Below are positions 11,048 to 24,400 of a DNA stretch of 64,000 nt, one piece after another. How positions within the stretch are numbered: position 1 is the first letter of the stretch; the number at the start of each line of letters is the position of its first letter. The position numbers and the translations under genes are program-made. Under the pieces are notes generated by a model. That model ran no database searches and was not told where the DNA came from. It saw nothing but the letters and a program-made list of their open reading frames with translations. This stretch comes from Echinarachnius parma (taxonomy: Eukaryota > Echinodermata > Echinoidea > Clypeasteroida > Echinarachniidae), in the NCBI GenBank assembly GCA_037951105.1, contig JBAMJV010008074.1, positions 19,897 through 83,896 on the forward strand, given 5' to 3'.

Positions 11048-11285
11048 AGGAATGATGCATTTTAGAATAATCAAAATTAGAGACTGGATGTGAGTCCGAT
11101 GTGTGCTCGTTCGAAACCCGTTCGACCCAAGAGCAAAGTATCAGAAGGCGGATTAGCATGAGACCTAGATGCAAAATCATAGAGTTCTGTTCAGGCCACA
11201 TGCAACGATGTATACCATAGTAATATAAAACAATATAAATGTTGTCTTGTTTTCAAAACACAAATAAGAAAAAAAAATTGTATAT

Positions 11286-12965
11286 GGGCAATTCCACGAA
11301 AAATGTCACCCAAGGATGGAAAAATGAAACTCATGGGATAGCCTTGTTAACTACTGGATAGTAATGAGGAAGGACCATATTTTGATGACTAAAGGAAAAA
11401 AGTTTGAAATTCAATGCAGAATATTTTTTTTTTGGCCATTGAAGTTGGGACAAAAATTGTATGTATAACCCCCAAAAATGATGAAATTTGCATCCGTTGT
11501 TTGTGAAATAAAATTTAAAAATATGGATCACTTCAGAACAATAATTCTACTTCTAATGTCTTGTTTATGCTTTGTTTTAACATCATAGAAAAGGAAATTG
11601 TGTAAAAATCTTTACTTTTTGAAAACTGTTATTGGATAAAATCTTGATTCTTACAACATTGATGTGTAATGTCCGTGACGTTTGAGATATAAAAGTTTTT
11701 GTAGAAGCAGAAGTCCTAATTCAATTTAATTCAAAATTCATTTGCAAAGCTAGAATGTTATATCATAAAGTATATCAAGAGCATTTACTAAAATATTTGA
11801 TGGCTTGTCCAGAATGGCGTCACGGACATTACGTCACGGCTGCGTCACGGACATTACATATACAGTGAAAAGTATAAAAAAGCAGAGCAAAAAAATATCA
11901 AGCATTATTTTCTTATGTAAATGTCTTACTTTAGCCAAGAAATAAGATAATCCCAAGTAACAGGGGGACTACTACCTTCCTGGTTCAAGTTTTAATAAAT
12001 TGTATCGTTAATCAGATAGTGAACTTTGAGTCAGTACTCTGAACTACATATGTATTTATAAAACTAAATTCCTTGCTTAATTTGAACATGCATGTCTCAA
12101 TAATCAATAAAGACTTGACAATAACTTACTGGGAGGAGAAAGAGATGGTTAAATCTCATATAGTATGATCAAATTGCAAAAATTATACTCTTAGTCCATG
12201 ATTTTCCATGTGTTATGCCCATGATGTACACAACTTTTTTTAGATTTTACAATTTTTTGGCACAAAACAGCATTGTACCTCATTAAAAATGTATAATATT
12301 TTTTGTAATAGTTGAACATTTGGTTTACTGCACATTCTGTTAAAACAATTTCAAATTTTACAATAATTTTGGAAAAATTATTAATATTTTAAAAATAATT
12401 TTTTGCTAATTGAAAAAAAAAATTGAAATATAATTTTTGATCTCAAAACTGTTTGATTACATATCAAATGTACAATTAAAAAAGTGTCATGCACAATGGA
12501 GCATTTTTTGCGGGTTATTTCTGAGTTTAGAAAAAGTGGACAAAAGTGTAATGTCCGTGACGCTGAAAATGTAATGTCCGTGACGCAACGTTTTGTTGTC
12601 TAGATCACATATGCCTGGCCCGTTTCCCCCAAAACAACTTGGATTCAATTCATCATTGCCTTGTCTATAATTAAATACCTAAATCACCTTTGTGAGGTCT
12701 CAGAACTCACAGACTTTTGCAAAGATGTATATGGATGCAAAAAGTCATGTCCAAAAGATGTAATGTCCGTGACGGCGCACATTTCGCAGAATTACTCAGT
12801 AACGAATTGGATAAATGTTCTGAAACTTTTTTTGCATACTTAACTAGGATATTGTTTTGTAATCAAAATAAAAGTTAGACATTAGTTAGAGGTATGAATT
12901 AGTAGTGGCATTGGAAAGTCATGAAAATTCTCTGATTTGTAATGTCCGTGACGCTGGAGTTGCCC
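11286..12965. mobile_element. Non-autonomous TIR element with repeated TAATGTCCGTGACG
   Basis: GGGCAATTCCAC at the left is answered by an inverted GGAGTTGCCC at the right, with ATAT flanking both sides as a possible 4-bp target duplication. The 14-mer TAATGTCCGTGACG occurs forward at 11667, 12549, 12572, 12761 and 12940 and reversed at 11818 and 11843. The terminal motif resembles those of the elements at 34357-37518 and 57755-58522. Confidence 0.88.
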
Positions 12966-13066
12966 ATATCGTACATAATAAGACGAAAACCGAGTTTGAC
13001 GGTTAATTTGTCGATGAATAAGAAATGTTTTTTTTTTCTAAATTGAACACATCACTGAAAAGCATA

Positions 13067-13667
13067 TAAACCGAACACAAAAAGTAGATACCCCCCTAAA
13101 CAACAGCTCATAATTTCATAACCAAGAATCGTTTAAAGATTTAGTTTCGCCAACATATTTCTATGGTAGTTAGGAAAACAATATGTTAAAATGAGACGTA
13201 ACCATTAATCCATGGTTGAGTAAGCACACATTTAAGAGAAAAAGTCATATTTCAAAATTCGCAAAATTGATATTATTATTGCAGTTTATTGAGTATTGAG
13301 CAATTTCTAATTGCACTGCTTTACAACTGCAAGTATTGCATTTAACCACATGTGCCATAAAAAATGAAAATGGATAGAATTTCAATCAGCAATTTTTCAT
13401 AAATCATAATTAATGCATTTAGCCACATGTGCTGTTTCACAGCAATGTAGAGGCATGCGCAAGTTCTTGTGACTTTTGAAAGTGGGTCATTTTGTCTTTA
13501 ATCTGTTGTCATTCAACCATGAAGTGATGGATATCTCTGATATCTCACATAACACGTTTATAACAACTGTAGAAATATTGTGGTAAAATTATAGCTTGAG
13601 ACAATTATTAGTTATGAAATTATAAGCATTTGTTTAGGGGGTATAGTTACTTTTTGTGTTCGGTTTA
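13067..13667. mobile_element. MITE with AAACCGAACACAAAAAGTA ends
   Basis: The left end AAACCGAACACAAAAAGTA and ACCCCCCTAAACAA is inverted at the right (TTGTTTAGGGGGTA, TTTTTGTGTTCGGTTT). The interior contains imperfect inverted blocks around ACCACATGTGC. Confidence 0.83.
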
Positions 13668-13728
13668 TTATGTTATTCCATATTACATCATAAAGATATT
13701 CAAAACACCACACATGACTGTTTACACA

Positions 13729-14007
13729 CAGTAAAACAAAATTAAACAACTTTTTAAAACAACCAAAAACGCTGTTTAAGCCGGTCCCTCTAACAACGTT
13801 GTTGGTTGTTCAAAATTCTAAACAATGTTGTTAGAGGGACCGGCTTAAACAGCATTTTTGGCTTTTTAAGCCGGTCCCTCTAACAACATTGTTTAAAATT
13901 TTGAACAACCAGATCTTGGTTGTTCAAAATTTTAAACAACGTTGTTAGAGGGACCGGCTTAAACAGCGTTTTTGGTTGTTTAAAAAGTTGTTTAATTTTG
14001 TTTACTG
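13729..14007. repeat. Nested palindrome with four GCCGGTCCCTCTAACAAC copies
   Basis: Outer arms (CAGTAAAACAAAATTAAACA and its inverse) enclose two smaller hairpins. The 18-mer GCCGGTCCCTCTAACAAC occurs four times in alternating orientation. Confidence 0.87.
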
Positions 14008-15250
14008 TTTACAGACAATCTGAAGTGGCACTGTTAAATACCCAAATCGATCAAAATGATAGACGACTTCAACATTAGTCCGCCTTGATTTTAGCTGCAT
14101 CATCGGGCAAGCTTTTGTTTCCTTTTGCAGGGAAAATTGGAAAACTGTGCAGTTAATTTAATGTCATATATTTTGTTTTGAATTAATAAACTGTTGCGTA
14201 ACACATTTCGCATGAACCCAATGTAGCAGCCCGTCTATTTTTGTTTTACAATTGGGTTTTGTATAATAACAATTCAGTTTGTTTATATAATCACTCATGC
14301 GTGATTTATGGATATTTTCTATGATGTCCTAAGAAAGAAAAGAATTTGAGCTTTACAGGGATTGACAGAGAAATGAAGCATGGCGCAGCTTAGGTTTCTT
14401 GTTTACAAATTTTCCTTTCGTTCAAAATAATATGTACGAGTCGAAGTGTTTGGATTTTTAATTATTCACTGTACAAAGTCAGTGCAATAAGTTCGCGAAT
14501 TACTACACATATTAATATTTTCACATCACATCACATCAGGGTACGGAAAAGAAGGATGACTATATTTTCGGTCTTCTCTACGTTGATTGTTGCTACTGTA
14601 CGCCTATTTTAAACTTTTTATATTGTAAAGAATGTATAAAATATACTGAAACACTGGCTCTTGTTTTATACGGATTTTGTTATCGAATTACTTTATATTT
14701 CTGAAATAAATAAAGTCGATGAATTACAGTGTACATTTACTTGCCATATAGTTTGTAAACTGACACACTTTTGGATGTACCAGTCCACTTTTGGGAGATG
14801 GCGCCATTTCAGAATGCACAACAGTGTAGTGCTAGGGCCTAGGGAGATCCAAATTTCAAAGTCCAGTGGTGGTAGCTCCAGTTTCGTACGGAACAGGTAT
14901 CCGCTCCAGTCGGTCTACGGTACAGATGCATATAGCGCGCCGGTACGCGGTAGTGCGGGTAGCCCAGTGGTACAGTTTCGGGGATGGAACTCGATCTGCA
15001 TATCTGTAGTATACCAGCACCACCAGTGACCGGTGACTTCTGAAAGTCGTCTGTGTGGTGAATGATTCCCGGAATGATTGTGTTGAAAAACACTTCCAAA
15101 TGACATGGTGGAGAATATAAAATTTGTTACAAAATGTAGCATCCGAATCAAATATTAACCACCAGCATTACATCTTTTCATCGTGGTACCAATCCAAAAA
15201 CTAACTTTTGGTTATCGCTATTCTACTGCCCCGGAGAAGAAGCGATCGCC

Positions 15251-15412
15251 ATGCGGGGACTGTCGGCGCGGAGTTGCTGTCTAGTGGTGCTGGTCACCGC
15301 TTTAAATTTGCTGTTCAACCATTTTGCCTCAGCCGATGATTTGTGCTGTTCGGGAGATCAGGCTCCAAGGACGAATTGCTCATTCCAGTACACCGACTTG
15401 AAACAGAATGAG
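15251..15412 (+). CDS. Receptor exon 1: start and signal peptide
   Basis: GATCGCCATGC gives a reasonable start context. The exon encodes a basic start, a hydrophobic core CCLVVLVTALNLLF and a likely cleavage after FASA. The mature end DDLCCSGD and an NCS glycosylation site follow. The donor GAG|GTATGT is in phase 0. Confidence 0.88.
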
Positions 15413-18400
15413 GTATGTCTGATAAAATTTGATACTCATTAATTGTTTTTGTTTCCGTTTTCTTTTACAATATTACAATCTGAAAATGAGAGTAAACTTT
15501 GCGAAAAAAAAGAAGAAAAAAGATAGATGATGAGTATATAATGCTAATGTCTGTGATGACAACAATAAGATAATTGATGATGGTGAGTATAATGATGATG
15601 CCAACAATAACAACATAATTGATGATGATAATGATAATGGTGAGGATGATGATGATGATAATGGTGAGATGAGGAGGATGATTATAATGATGGTTGTGAT
15701 GATAATGATTATCAGAACTTACAGGAAGTTTGATAATGATTGATAACGGGGCTTACACCTGATTTGTCCAGAAAAATGGAACATACAAAAATGGGTACAA
15801 AACTACAAAAGGAATATGTTCACTAGATATGTAATCCTTTGCTGAGAAAATGTACAGCTTTTACTCTATAGCCATAGGCGTACCCGGGGGGGGGGGGGGG
15901 GGGGGGGGTTGTTCAAACCCTCCCCCTTTGACCAAAAATTGACCGTTTTGGGGAGGTTTGAACCCCCCCTCCCTTTAAAACTTGTCGTTGGTCTCGAGAC
16001 CACATTTAAGCGGTCTCGACCATCATTACCGATGGTCTCGCCCTCGAAAATTGCGAAGAAATTGCAAGTAAAATCATAAATGTTCAAATTTTACTTGCCT
16101 GCTTACTTCAAGATGAGATTGTCATGTTAGGAACCACATTATATTCTAGTAATTAAAGAGAAATTTAAGTTGCCTGATTGGGCAAGAAAACTGGACCATT
16201 TATGGAATTTTACTTGCCGGGCAAGTGCTAACTAGTGTTGAGCCCTGCTATTTACCTTCACAAGAGATTTATAGTTCTAAGAGATCTCATTTAATTTAAT
16301 TACACTGTAAAGCGGCATAATTAAAAAAAAATCACTTTCACATCATTTAACTTTCAATATATTGTATCCTTTAAAAAACAGAACCTGTGGATTTAGTTCA
16401 TTAGGATAATAAATAGTTTCTATTGCCTACAAATGTGATAATCTGAGTCTTCTCTTAGAACTGTATTATATTACATTTTAAATGAGTGTTTCAATTTAAC
16501 CGTTAAGCAGATTTGGTTTTGGTATAACATATTATCTACCGTACGTAAAGCTCAGCCTGAGTATTTTGGTAGCACTATTTTGGGGAAGGAAACAACTGCC
16601 TATCCTTTAACCCATTCAGTGCCCCGTTGCAGAAAGAGATACAATCATACAATCGATTGTAAACTCAACAGTTTATTGTAAGTTGGATCATGTGGTCTAA
16701 ATGCACAAATCTGATTGGTTGAAACGCGCACTTTTTCTGACTTACAATTAATTGTAACTTACAATCGATTGTATCTCTTTCTGCACCGGGGCCCAGGACT
16801 GATTGATTTTGCTATAATCTGTATTCTCCTTGGGGACCAATCCTGAATAGGTTAAATGTGTTTTTTATTAAAATGGAGTATTGTTTTTTATTATGCACTT
16901 ACAGGGAATAATTTTCCTGGTATCGCATCACAATTTGCTATGCATTTTTAATATGACTGCTATACAAAATATCTTTTGTACATAGCAGTTTTCTACCATA
17001 GATATGTACAGAATTTCATTTGAAATATTTATCCATCGGTTAAAAGTGCTAATCAAATTTGAGGAGGTAAATTATTCCCTGGCACTTATGAAACTGATAC
17101 TTCTTAATGTACGTAGCAGGTGCTTTATTAATAAACACTATTTTCTAATTGTCACTATTTGTTTTGTCACAATCTGTTTTTCCTCTTTTATTGATTTGAT
17201 AATTAAATTGTAATTTCCTCTTGGATTATTTGTAATTATGCAGTACTTAACATGCCAATGACATAAATAATGAGTATGACAAACCTTCATCATTCTTAGA
17301 AAAAAGGAAAGAGATTAGGATTGTTGCCCTGTCCTACATGTAGGACCAATACAAATGTGCTTTAACCCGTTCCCCTCGAGTTTTTGAAATCCCCATAGAC
17401 TTTGTACACATCCTACCGGGTCCCTGTAGTCAAGGGATTAATGGGCCACCAAAATGTCAAAATCATGGGACCGGTTTCGGTTTTTCAAATTTCCCTTTCG
17501 TTACAAAGATATGTATGATTGAAGTATTCAGATAAGAAAAACTCCGGGCAAGTTTTTCTTCCGTGTACAAAGTGAGTGCAGTGAGTTACTGAATATCAGT
17601 TTGCATTTTCACTCATTACTTGGCCATACAATCATTCTACTTGCATGAATAGGCAGTCAAATTAAACAGTCTATTTAATACAGGTAGGTTTTCTTTCTTA
17701 AGGGCCACCTTATTAACAAAATCACACAAATTTAAGTACAATCTGATTTAACCTGTCAGACTGGGCCACAAGAAAAACAAGACAAAGTTAAAGGGATTTA
17801 GTAACATTGTCCAAATCCTCAAAATAAAATTTTAATTCTAGCGGTTCCCTTATACCTTGTTGTATTCATATTAACAATAAAATCATGGGACCGGTTTCGG
17901 TTTTTCAAATTTCCCTTTCGTTACAAAGATATGTATGATTGAAGTATTCAGATAAGAAAAACTCCGGGCAAGTTTTTCTTCCGTGTACAAAGTGAGTGCA
18001 GTGAGTTACTGAACATCACTTTGCATTTTCACTCATTACTTGGCCATACAATGTCCATTTGACTTGAAATTTTCACACAATACCCTGTGGACATATAGGA
18101 TAACAACAATATACATTGCATCAACCATTCATCACTTTTTGCACATGTAAACAAAGTTACTAAATCCCTTTAATTATACCAACTAAATATGGATAATTCA
18201 GGACAGGGTAGGGAATATATATGGGGGCTGAGGGCGATTTTGCCCCCTTATTTTCAAAATAGCCCCCTATATATTCAGTAGGTAGCCCCTAAAATTACCA
18301 TTGGGTATTATGTTAAATATTTTGTGATATCCATCAGAAGTAGCCCCCTAAAATAAAATAATAATTCCTGCATTGATTCAGGACTATATCTATATATATA

Positions 18401-21400
18401 TAGGAACAAATTTGATTGTTTTAGGCCATTCTTCACATATGATACGATTTTTCTTTTTATAGTTCAGTCATTGTTTATGTATTGAAGCCAAACGTATCAT
18501 GGAAAAACATTAAAAAACATACACAAATAATATTTATCATGCTTATCATCAGAAAGGAAATTGTCTGTTCATTAAAACAGCTAACCTTCAGCTTCCTGAG
18601 TGTGACGTGACGTAAACAACCTTCTTTTTTACTTGGAATAATTGATGTTTTCATGTGAACTTAGATTATTTCCTGTACACCTTGTCCTTCCTAACACTAT
18701 TGAACTATTTACTGTCTAATTTATGCATCATCATACATTAAAACAAAAATCATGTGTGATTTTTAGGAAATTATGTTTAAGGAAATTGCCTACTCATGGA
18801 AACCTTTATAACCTTCAATATTCTATACCCTACTGTGTTGTCAACCTTTCCTGTTTGTATTTCCTATTATTAGTCATAGTAAATATTTTCATCTAATATT
18901 TTGGTTAGTATACCAATGGCAAAATTGTTGGACTTTACATTAAATGTGGTTTGGATTTGTAAATTGCAAAGATGGAAATGTGCTTAAAAAAATTACAAAT
19001 TATGATACTTGGGGAAACTGTCCTAGCTGAATTGTGCTCAGCATTCCAAACAATAACAGGGGTAACAAAGCAATTTCATCATTATAGGGAACCCATCAAA
19101 ATAAGAAATTCTCGGTTTCCAGTGCCTTTGGGTAAGGGTGACTTACAACAAAAGTTTTGTGTCATGATATTTGGCGAATGTTGACTTGTTAATGATTGGT
19201 CTTCAAAGCAGCACATAATAATTAACTGACCAATCATTTCTTTTAAAACTAATGTTAGCAGAATTTTGAAGACTCATAAAGTAACTATATGTACTTAGAA
19301 CCTTACATTCTATTTAAAGGGATCTAGTAACTTTGTTGGCATTTACAGAAAGTGAGGTGATAAGATATATGTCCTCTGAGTATTGTGTGAAAATGTCATG
19401 TTTAATGGATGTTATATGGCTGAGTAATGAGTAAAAATGCAAAGAGATATTCCCTAACTCGTTGCACTGACTTTGTACACAGTTATGACTATCCATGGAT
19501 AGCTAAAAAGCTGAACACTTCAGTCATAATTATATCTTTCTAACGAAAGGGAGATTTAAAAAAAAAACGGTTCCATGAGCGCTATGAGAGAACCAATATA
19601 GTAAGATTAGGTTTGTGGATTTGGACAAAGTTACAAAATCCCTTTAAAGTACCTGAGCGAAGGTTTAAAAATGCTTGTAACCTAAATAATTTTGGCATCA
19701 TCACAAAGGAAATGTTACATTCTTCCTAATAATTCATATATATTTGTCAAAAATTGTCACAGAATTGATTGATCTGCTATCTAAAGTGATGAAATTTCGA
19801 CCCGTTATTCGCCCTTGGTCAGCCCGCTGTGTGGGGGTACGATTAATGACGTAACATGTGTGAAGAACGCATGAGAGCGCTCCCAAGCCTGTGGGCTTTG
19901 TGTACTGTAGGTGTATGTGTATACCACCCGAATGCAGTATTCTCATCACAATGCCTGATCTTCAGGAGGAACTGCTACTAAATGTAGACATCAAAGTTGA
20001 TATAAATAGCTCCACAAAATATAATGTCATTGGTATAGTGATAGTGATGATGATGATGATGATGATTTTGATTATGATGATGATGTGGGGGATGTAGGAG
20101 GGATAGAATGAAGAGGACAAAACGGAAAATACCATGAATTCATTCTTCAGTAAAGTCACTAAAAAGACTTCTAGTACTACTAGTATTATTTAATTGCGAA
20201 TATTAATTACATATGCACCGTTATTTGAACTGCATGACATCATAAAATGCAAAGGTATGCTCAAGATTCACCGTCATGTCTATATACATAACCTGCACTA
20301 TAGCAACGCTCGAAATTGGCGTAGGCCCGATGGCCCGGGGCCAGTAAAAGTTGCGGTCGGGCCAGTAAAAACATGAAAATGCCAAAGTTTGGTGGCCCGA
20401 TCGGGCCACCAAATGTTTAAACCATAAGAAGACAACATCAAGGAATATGAATCTCAAGTTTGACACCTCTTAAAAACACTTTAATTGTGATTTAAATATT
20501 TGCAAGAAATGAAAAGGACGGACATAAAAAGTCGCAAGCGCACTTGCGCTAGTTGAATTAATCCTTATTTATGCCTACAAATATGTGCTATTTCCTCATA
20601 TGAACACTCTCCCTTGAATTATCTACTTCTTGCATGATAAATCATGGTAAATCCTTGGTAAAATTAAACAACTTCCAGAGGTGTGTAATGACTAAAAGTA
20701 AAAGCATATGCTTATGCTGTTTTCTTAATTTCCCACACACCCCCTGGAAGCCTTTGCAACATGTAGAATATAAACATAGAACAACCAATCCACAGAGGGA
20801 GTATGTGTGCATACTAAGACCTATCAAAACACATGTCTAACTTTTCACATTCATTCATATTGCAAAGTGCAGTGTGCTTGCCTTTGCGATACCGTCCGCG
20901 ATACCGTCAATAAAGGGGAATAATTTCATCTTTCGGATCATTATTCATATTTTTGAAGGTATTAGAAAGAATCATTTTTACAAGGTAGAGACTTGTGACT
21001 ACTTGGAATTATTTTAGCTTGTAAAATAACAAAGATTTAAGTGATTTCATTTCCCGATTGGAAAAGTTATTTTAGCTATGCTCAGTCCCATGTGTGTTTT
21101 TTTGTGTTGGAGATTTTATGGACCATAAAATAACAAAATCGTACATGGAAAAGAGCTTAGTTTCATCAGTTGATGACTCTTTGATGTAACTGCTCGATTC
21201 TAGGTTTTGTTTTGTTTATTCAGTGATGGATTTCTTTAATGATGGTGGTAATTTTAACACATAACTTCCATAATTTACCAATTAATGACCAAGTAGTCAT
21301 GACCATTGTTTTTCTTTGTTTGTAAATTTTATTTTCGGGCCACCAGAAAAAAAGATAATTTCGAGCATTGGAATACAGTAACAAATGAGGCTTAACATTG

Positions 21401-24400
21401 CCCAGTACCCTGAAACTATGAATATGGTTATTGTTTTAATTTTACCTTTGTTTTTCCTTATTTTTTTCGGGCCAGTAGATTTTGGTTTCGGGCCACCAAA
21501 ATTGGAAAAATACTAATTTTACTGGCCCGACCGGGCCACCAGCAAAAAAAGTTAATTTCGAGGGTTGACTATAGTTACCAACAATCACTCTGCGCTAGCT
21601 GTCAGGCTTACATGTTTACGAAAGCATCTCGGGGAAATTACACGACATAGAAGGGTAGACAAATCTATTTGCATGATTCAATATCATATAATAGAATATT
21701 CTTTATAGGCAATAATAAAATGTAATTAGCTGTTTTCGAGAGATTTGTATTCCACTTTCATCATCAGCTGGCGTAAGTTCGTGTCATGTGAAGTCTGGAT
21801 TATAAACCCTCACAAAAAGTTCCGCAATTCAAGTTTGAGCGGTCATATCTCCCTCATTACTTTATTACCGTTCATTGTGTTACCATTGGAAAGCTTGTAT
21901 TCTCCCCTTCACACTAATATGACATTTCTTATCATGGAATGTGCATTACAAAGTCAAAAGTGAAATCTTGCAAAAAGCATTAATATGGTCAAACATAATG
22001 ATAATTTCTCAATCAGTCAATAAAACACACTACATCTTCCTAACAACATACACAATCGTTATTGCACCCCTTTAAAATAATAAAGGTATATTGCATCCTC
22101 AACAAAAATGATAAAACGCCATTGACGTTCACGCATGACCGACTGAACATCATTCATAATTATCACCGTTCTCACAACAAAAGGAGGGTACACTGTTGTT
22201 TTATCAATGCATTTTGCAACATTTTACTTTTGACTTTGCCCCATATTCGGGTGTCATGCGCATTCCATGATAACATATTCATGGCAAATGTCATAAAGTG
22301 GGGAATACCAGCCTTCTAATCATATCAAACTCATGAACGGTAATAAAGTAACATCAGAGATATAAACGCTCAAACTTGAATTGCGGAACTTCTTGTGAGG
22401 GTTTCAATACACAGTTGTATACGTCTCGCTCTATTTGTGAGGGTTTCAATACACAGTTGTATACGTCTCGCTCTACGCTCTACGCTCTAGGCGGGGGACT
22501 CACACGTGTGACGTCACTCGACGTACTCGGTAATTCCTGTTTCAAGCCATATAGGAGTTCTGAGAAGGGTCTTCGAAACACGCTTCTTATCGCGTTGCAT
22601 TGACATTTCAAGACTTAAGAGCAGATGATTTGTGTTCTGGTTGGTATAAGCTTCCCGCACATGTATAATTTGTCTATTTTGTGATACTTTGTGATATTTC
22701 TTCGCTCAGCTACTTTAAAGGAGGGGGGTAATCCCGGCTTTGATTCAGGTTTATAGCTTTAAATATGTGCCTTTATTGATATACCACACTCTTTTTTTCA
22801 AAGAAATCCTTAAGTTGGGAAAAAAAGGTAAATTTCATGCAACTTTTTTGCTTTTTTACGCATCAGCGTTCCATGCTCCTAAAAAAAGTCATTTATAGCA
22901 GAGCGGGAATGTGCGCACGTGTCACCCGATTCATGACATCACATACAGACCGCAACGCGGAGGAATGTGCATTGTTTACATGCAGAGCCTATGACTTGCT
23001 TGTAAAACAAACTCGTTTTTGCTTGTAAATTGAGGTTTTACTGAAAATGCTTAAGAATTGCTAAGAAATGAATTGTAGCAGGATGCAGCTACACATCTGA
23101 GTGTATATCGTCCATGATATAAACCTGAACAAATGTTTGCAAATATTGAAACAAATGGAAATAATATCTCTGTGTCAACGTGAGTATTGCACTCAGCGTG
23201 TACGTCTATGACCGAGCTAAACTGCGATTGCCTGCAGGTGACGTCACAAAGATGACGTCATTTTTTGTTCGCCCGGGACTCAGTTTTTTTACGGGGGTTC
23301 CGAAAGTGAATTTACAAGTTGATTTTTTTTATTTTACCGGGTTTTCCCACGTATTGTATTAGTAATCTTCATGAAAATCTACCTTAGATACAGTAAAAGT
23401 GTAAAACCCAATTTTGAGGCAGTTTTCTTGTCACCATACCTTTAAAGGGATCTAGTAACTTTGATGACATGTGCAAAAAGCGATGAGTGGTTGGTACAAT
23501 GTTGTTATCTGATATGTCCACTGGGTGTTGTGTGAAAATTTCAAGTTAAATGGAATTTATGTGGCCGAGTAATGAGCAAAAATGCAAAGTGAAGTGACAT
23601 TCACTAACTCGTTGCACTCACTTTGTACACGGTTCAGACGATCCGTTGGATAATTTAACATCTGAATACTTCAATCGTAAATATCTTTTTAACGAAAGGG
23701 AAATTTGAAAAACCGAAACCTGTCCCATGCTTTTATTGCTAATACGAATACAAGGTATGAGGGAACCGCTAGAATTCCAATTGGATTTTGAGGATTTGGA
23801 CAATGTTACTATAAGTCCCTTTAAGGGGTTAAAGTGATCCATTAACCCCTTGACTATGGGAACCAGATGGGTTGTGTACAAAGTCTATGGAGATTTCACA
23901 ATCTCGAAGGGAACGGGTTAAGTTTGTCAGATTTGTCCAAAAGTGATATTTGAGACTTCATTCATATCAATATCATTGCCAGATTCTTTTGAAGATGTGT
24001 GATATTTTTTTAGAAAAATAACAAAATTGTTTACCCAGTGAAAAGGGAGAAAATATACATATTTTATCCTGATCATTTGCGCCAAGTATTCAACTTCGTA
24101 TATTATAGTGTATGGACGATATCGGATACTTTGACTTTACTTTGAAGCGTTCCCGAATGCTTTAAAATTCAATCTTAAATATCTCCATAATAAGGGAGAC
24201 ATTTGAAAATCAAAACCTATTTTATTCTTCTGTTCATACTATAAGCCAAAAAACAAGGTACAAGACAAGAGAGGCGTGAAGGCTCCAAGTGATTTTTTTT
24301 TTATTTGAAGAAGTACGTAATGGATCACTTCGGTTGTTTCATATAAATATAAACATGTACTGTTTGGTTAATCGGTTCCTTTTAGAAGGGCAAAATGTTC

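Noticed and set aside
10731-14007. CRISPR-like spaced repeats
   Set aside because: Repeat spacing is irregular, orientations alternate and the genome is eukaryotic. They are motif-rich transposons.
14661-15151. 122-residue plus-strand and overlapping minus-strand frames upstream of the receptor start
   Set aside because: No family resemblance or splice support; likely promoter/5' flanking DNA. The receptor start at 15251 has the signal peptide.
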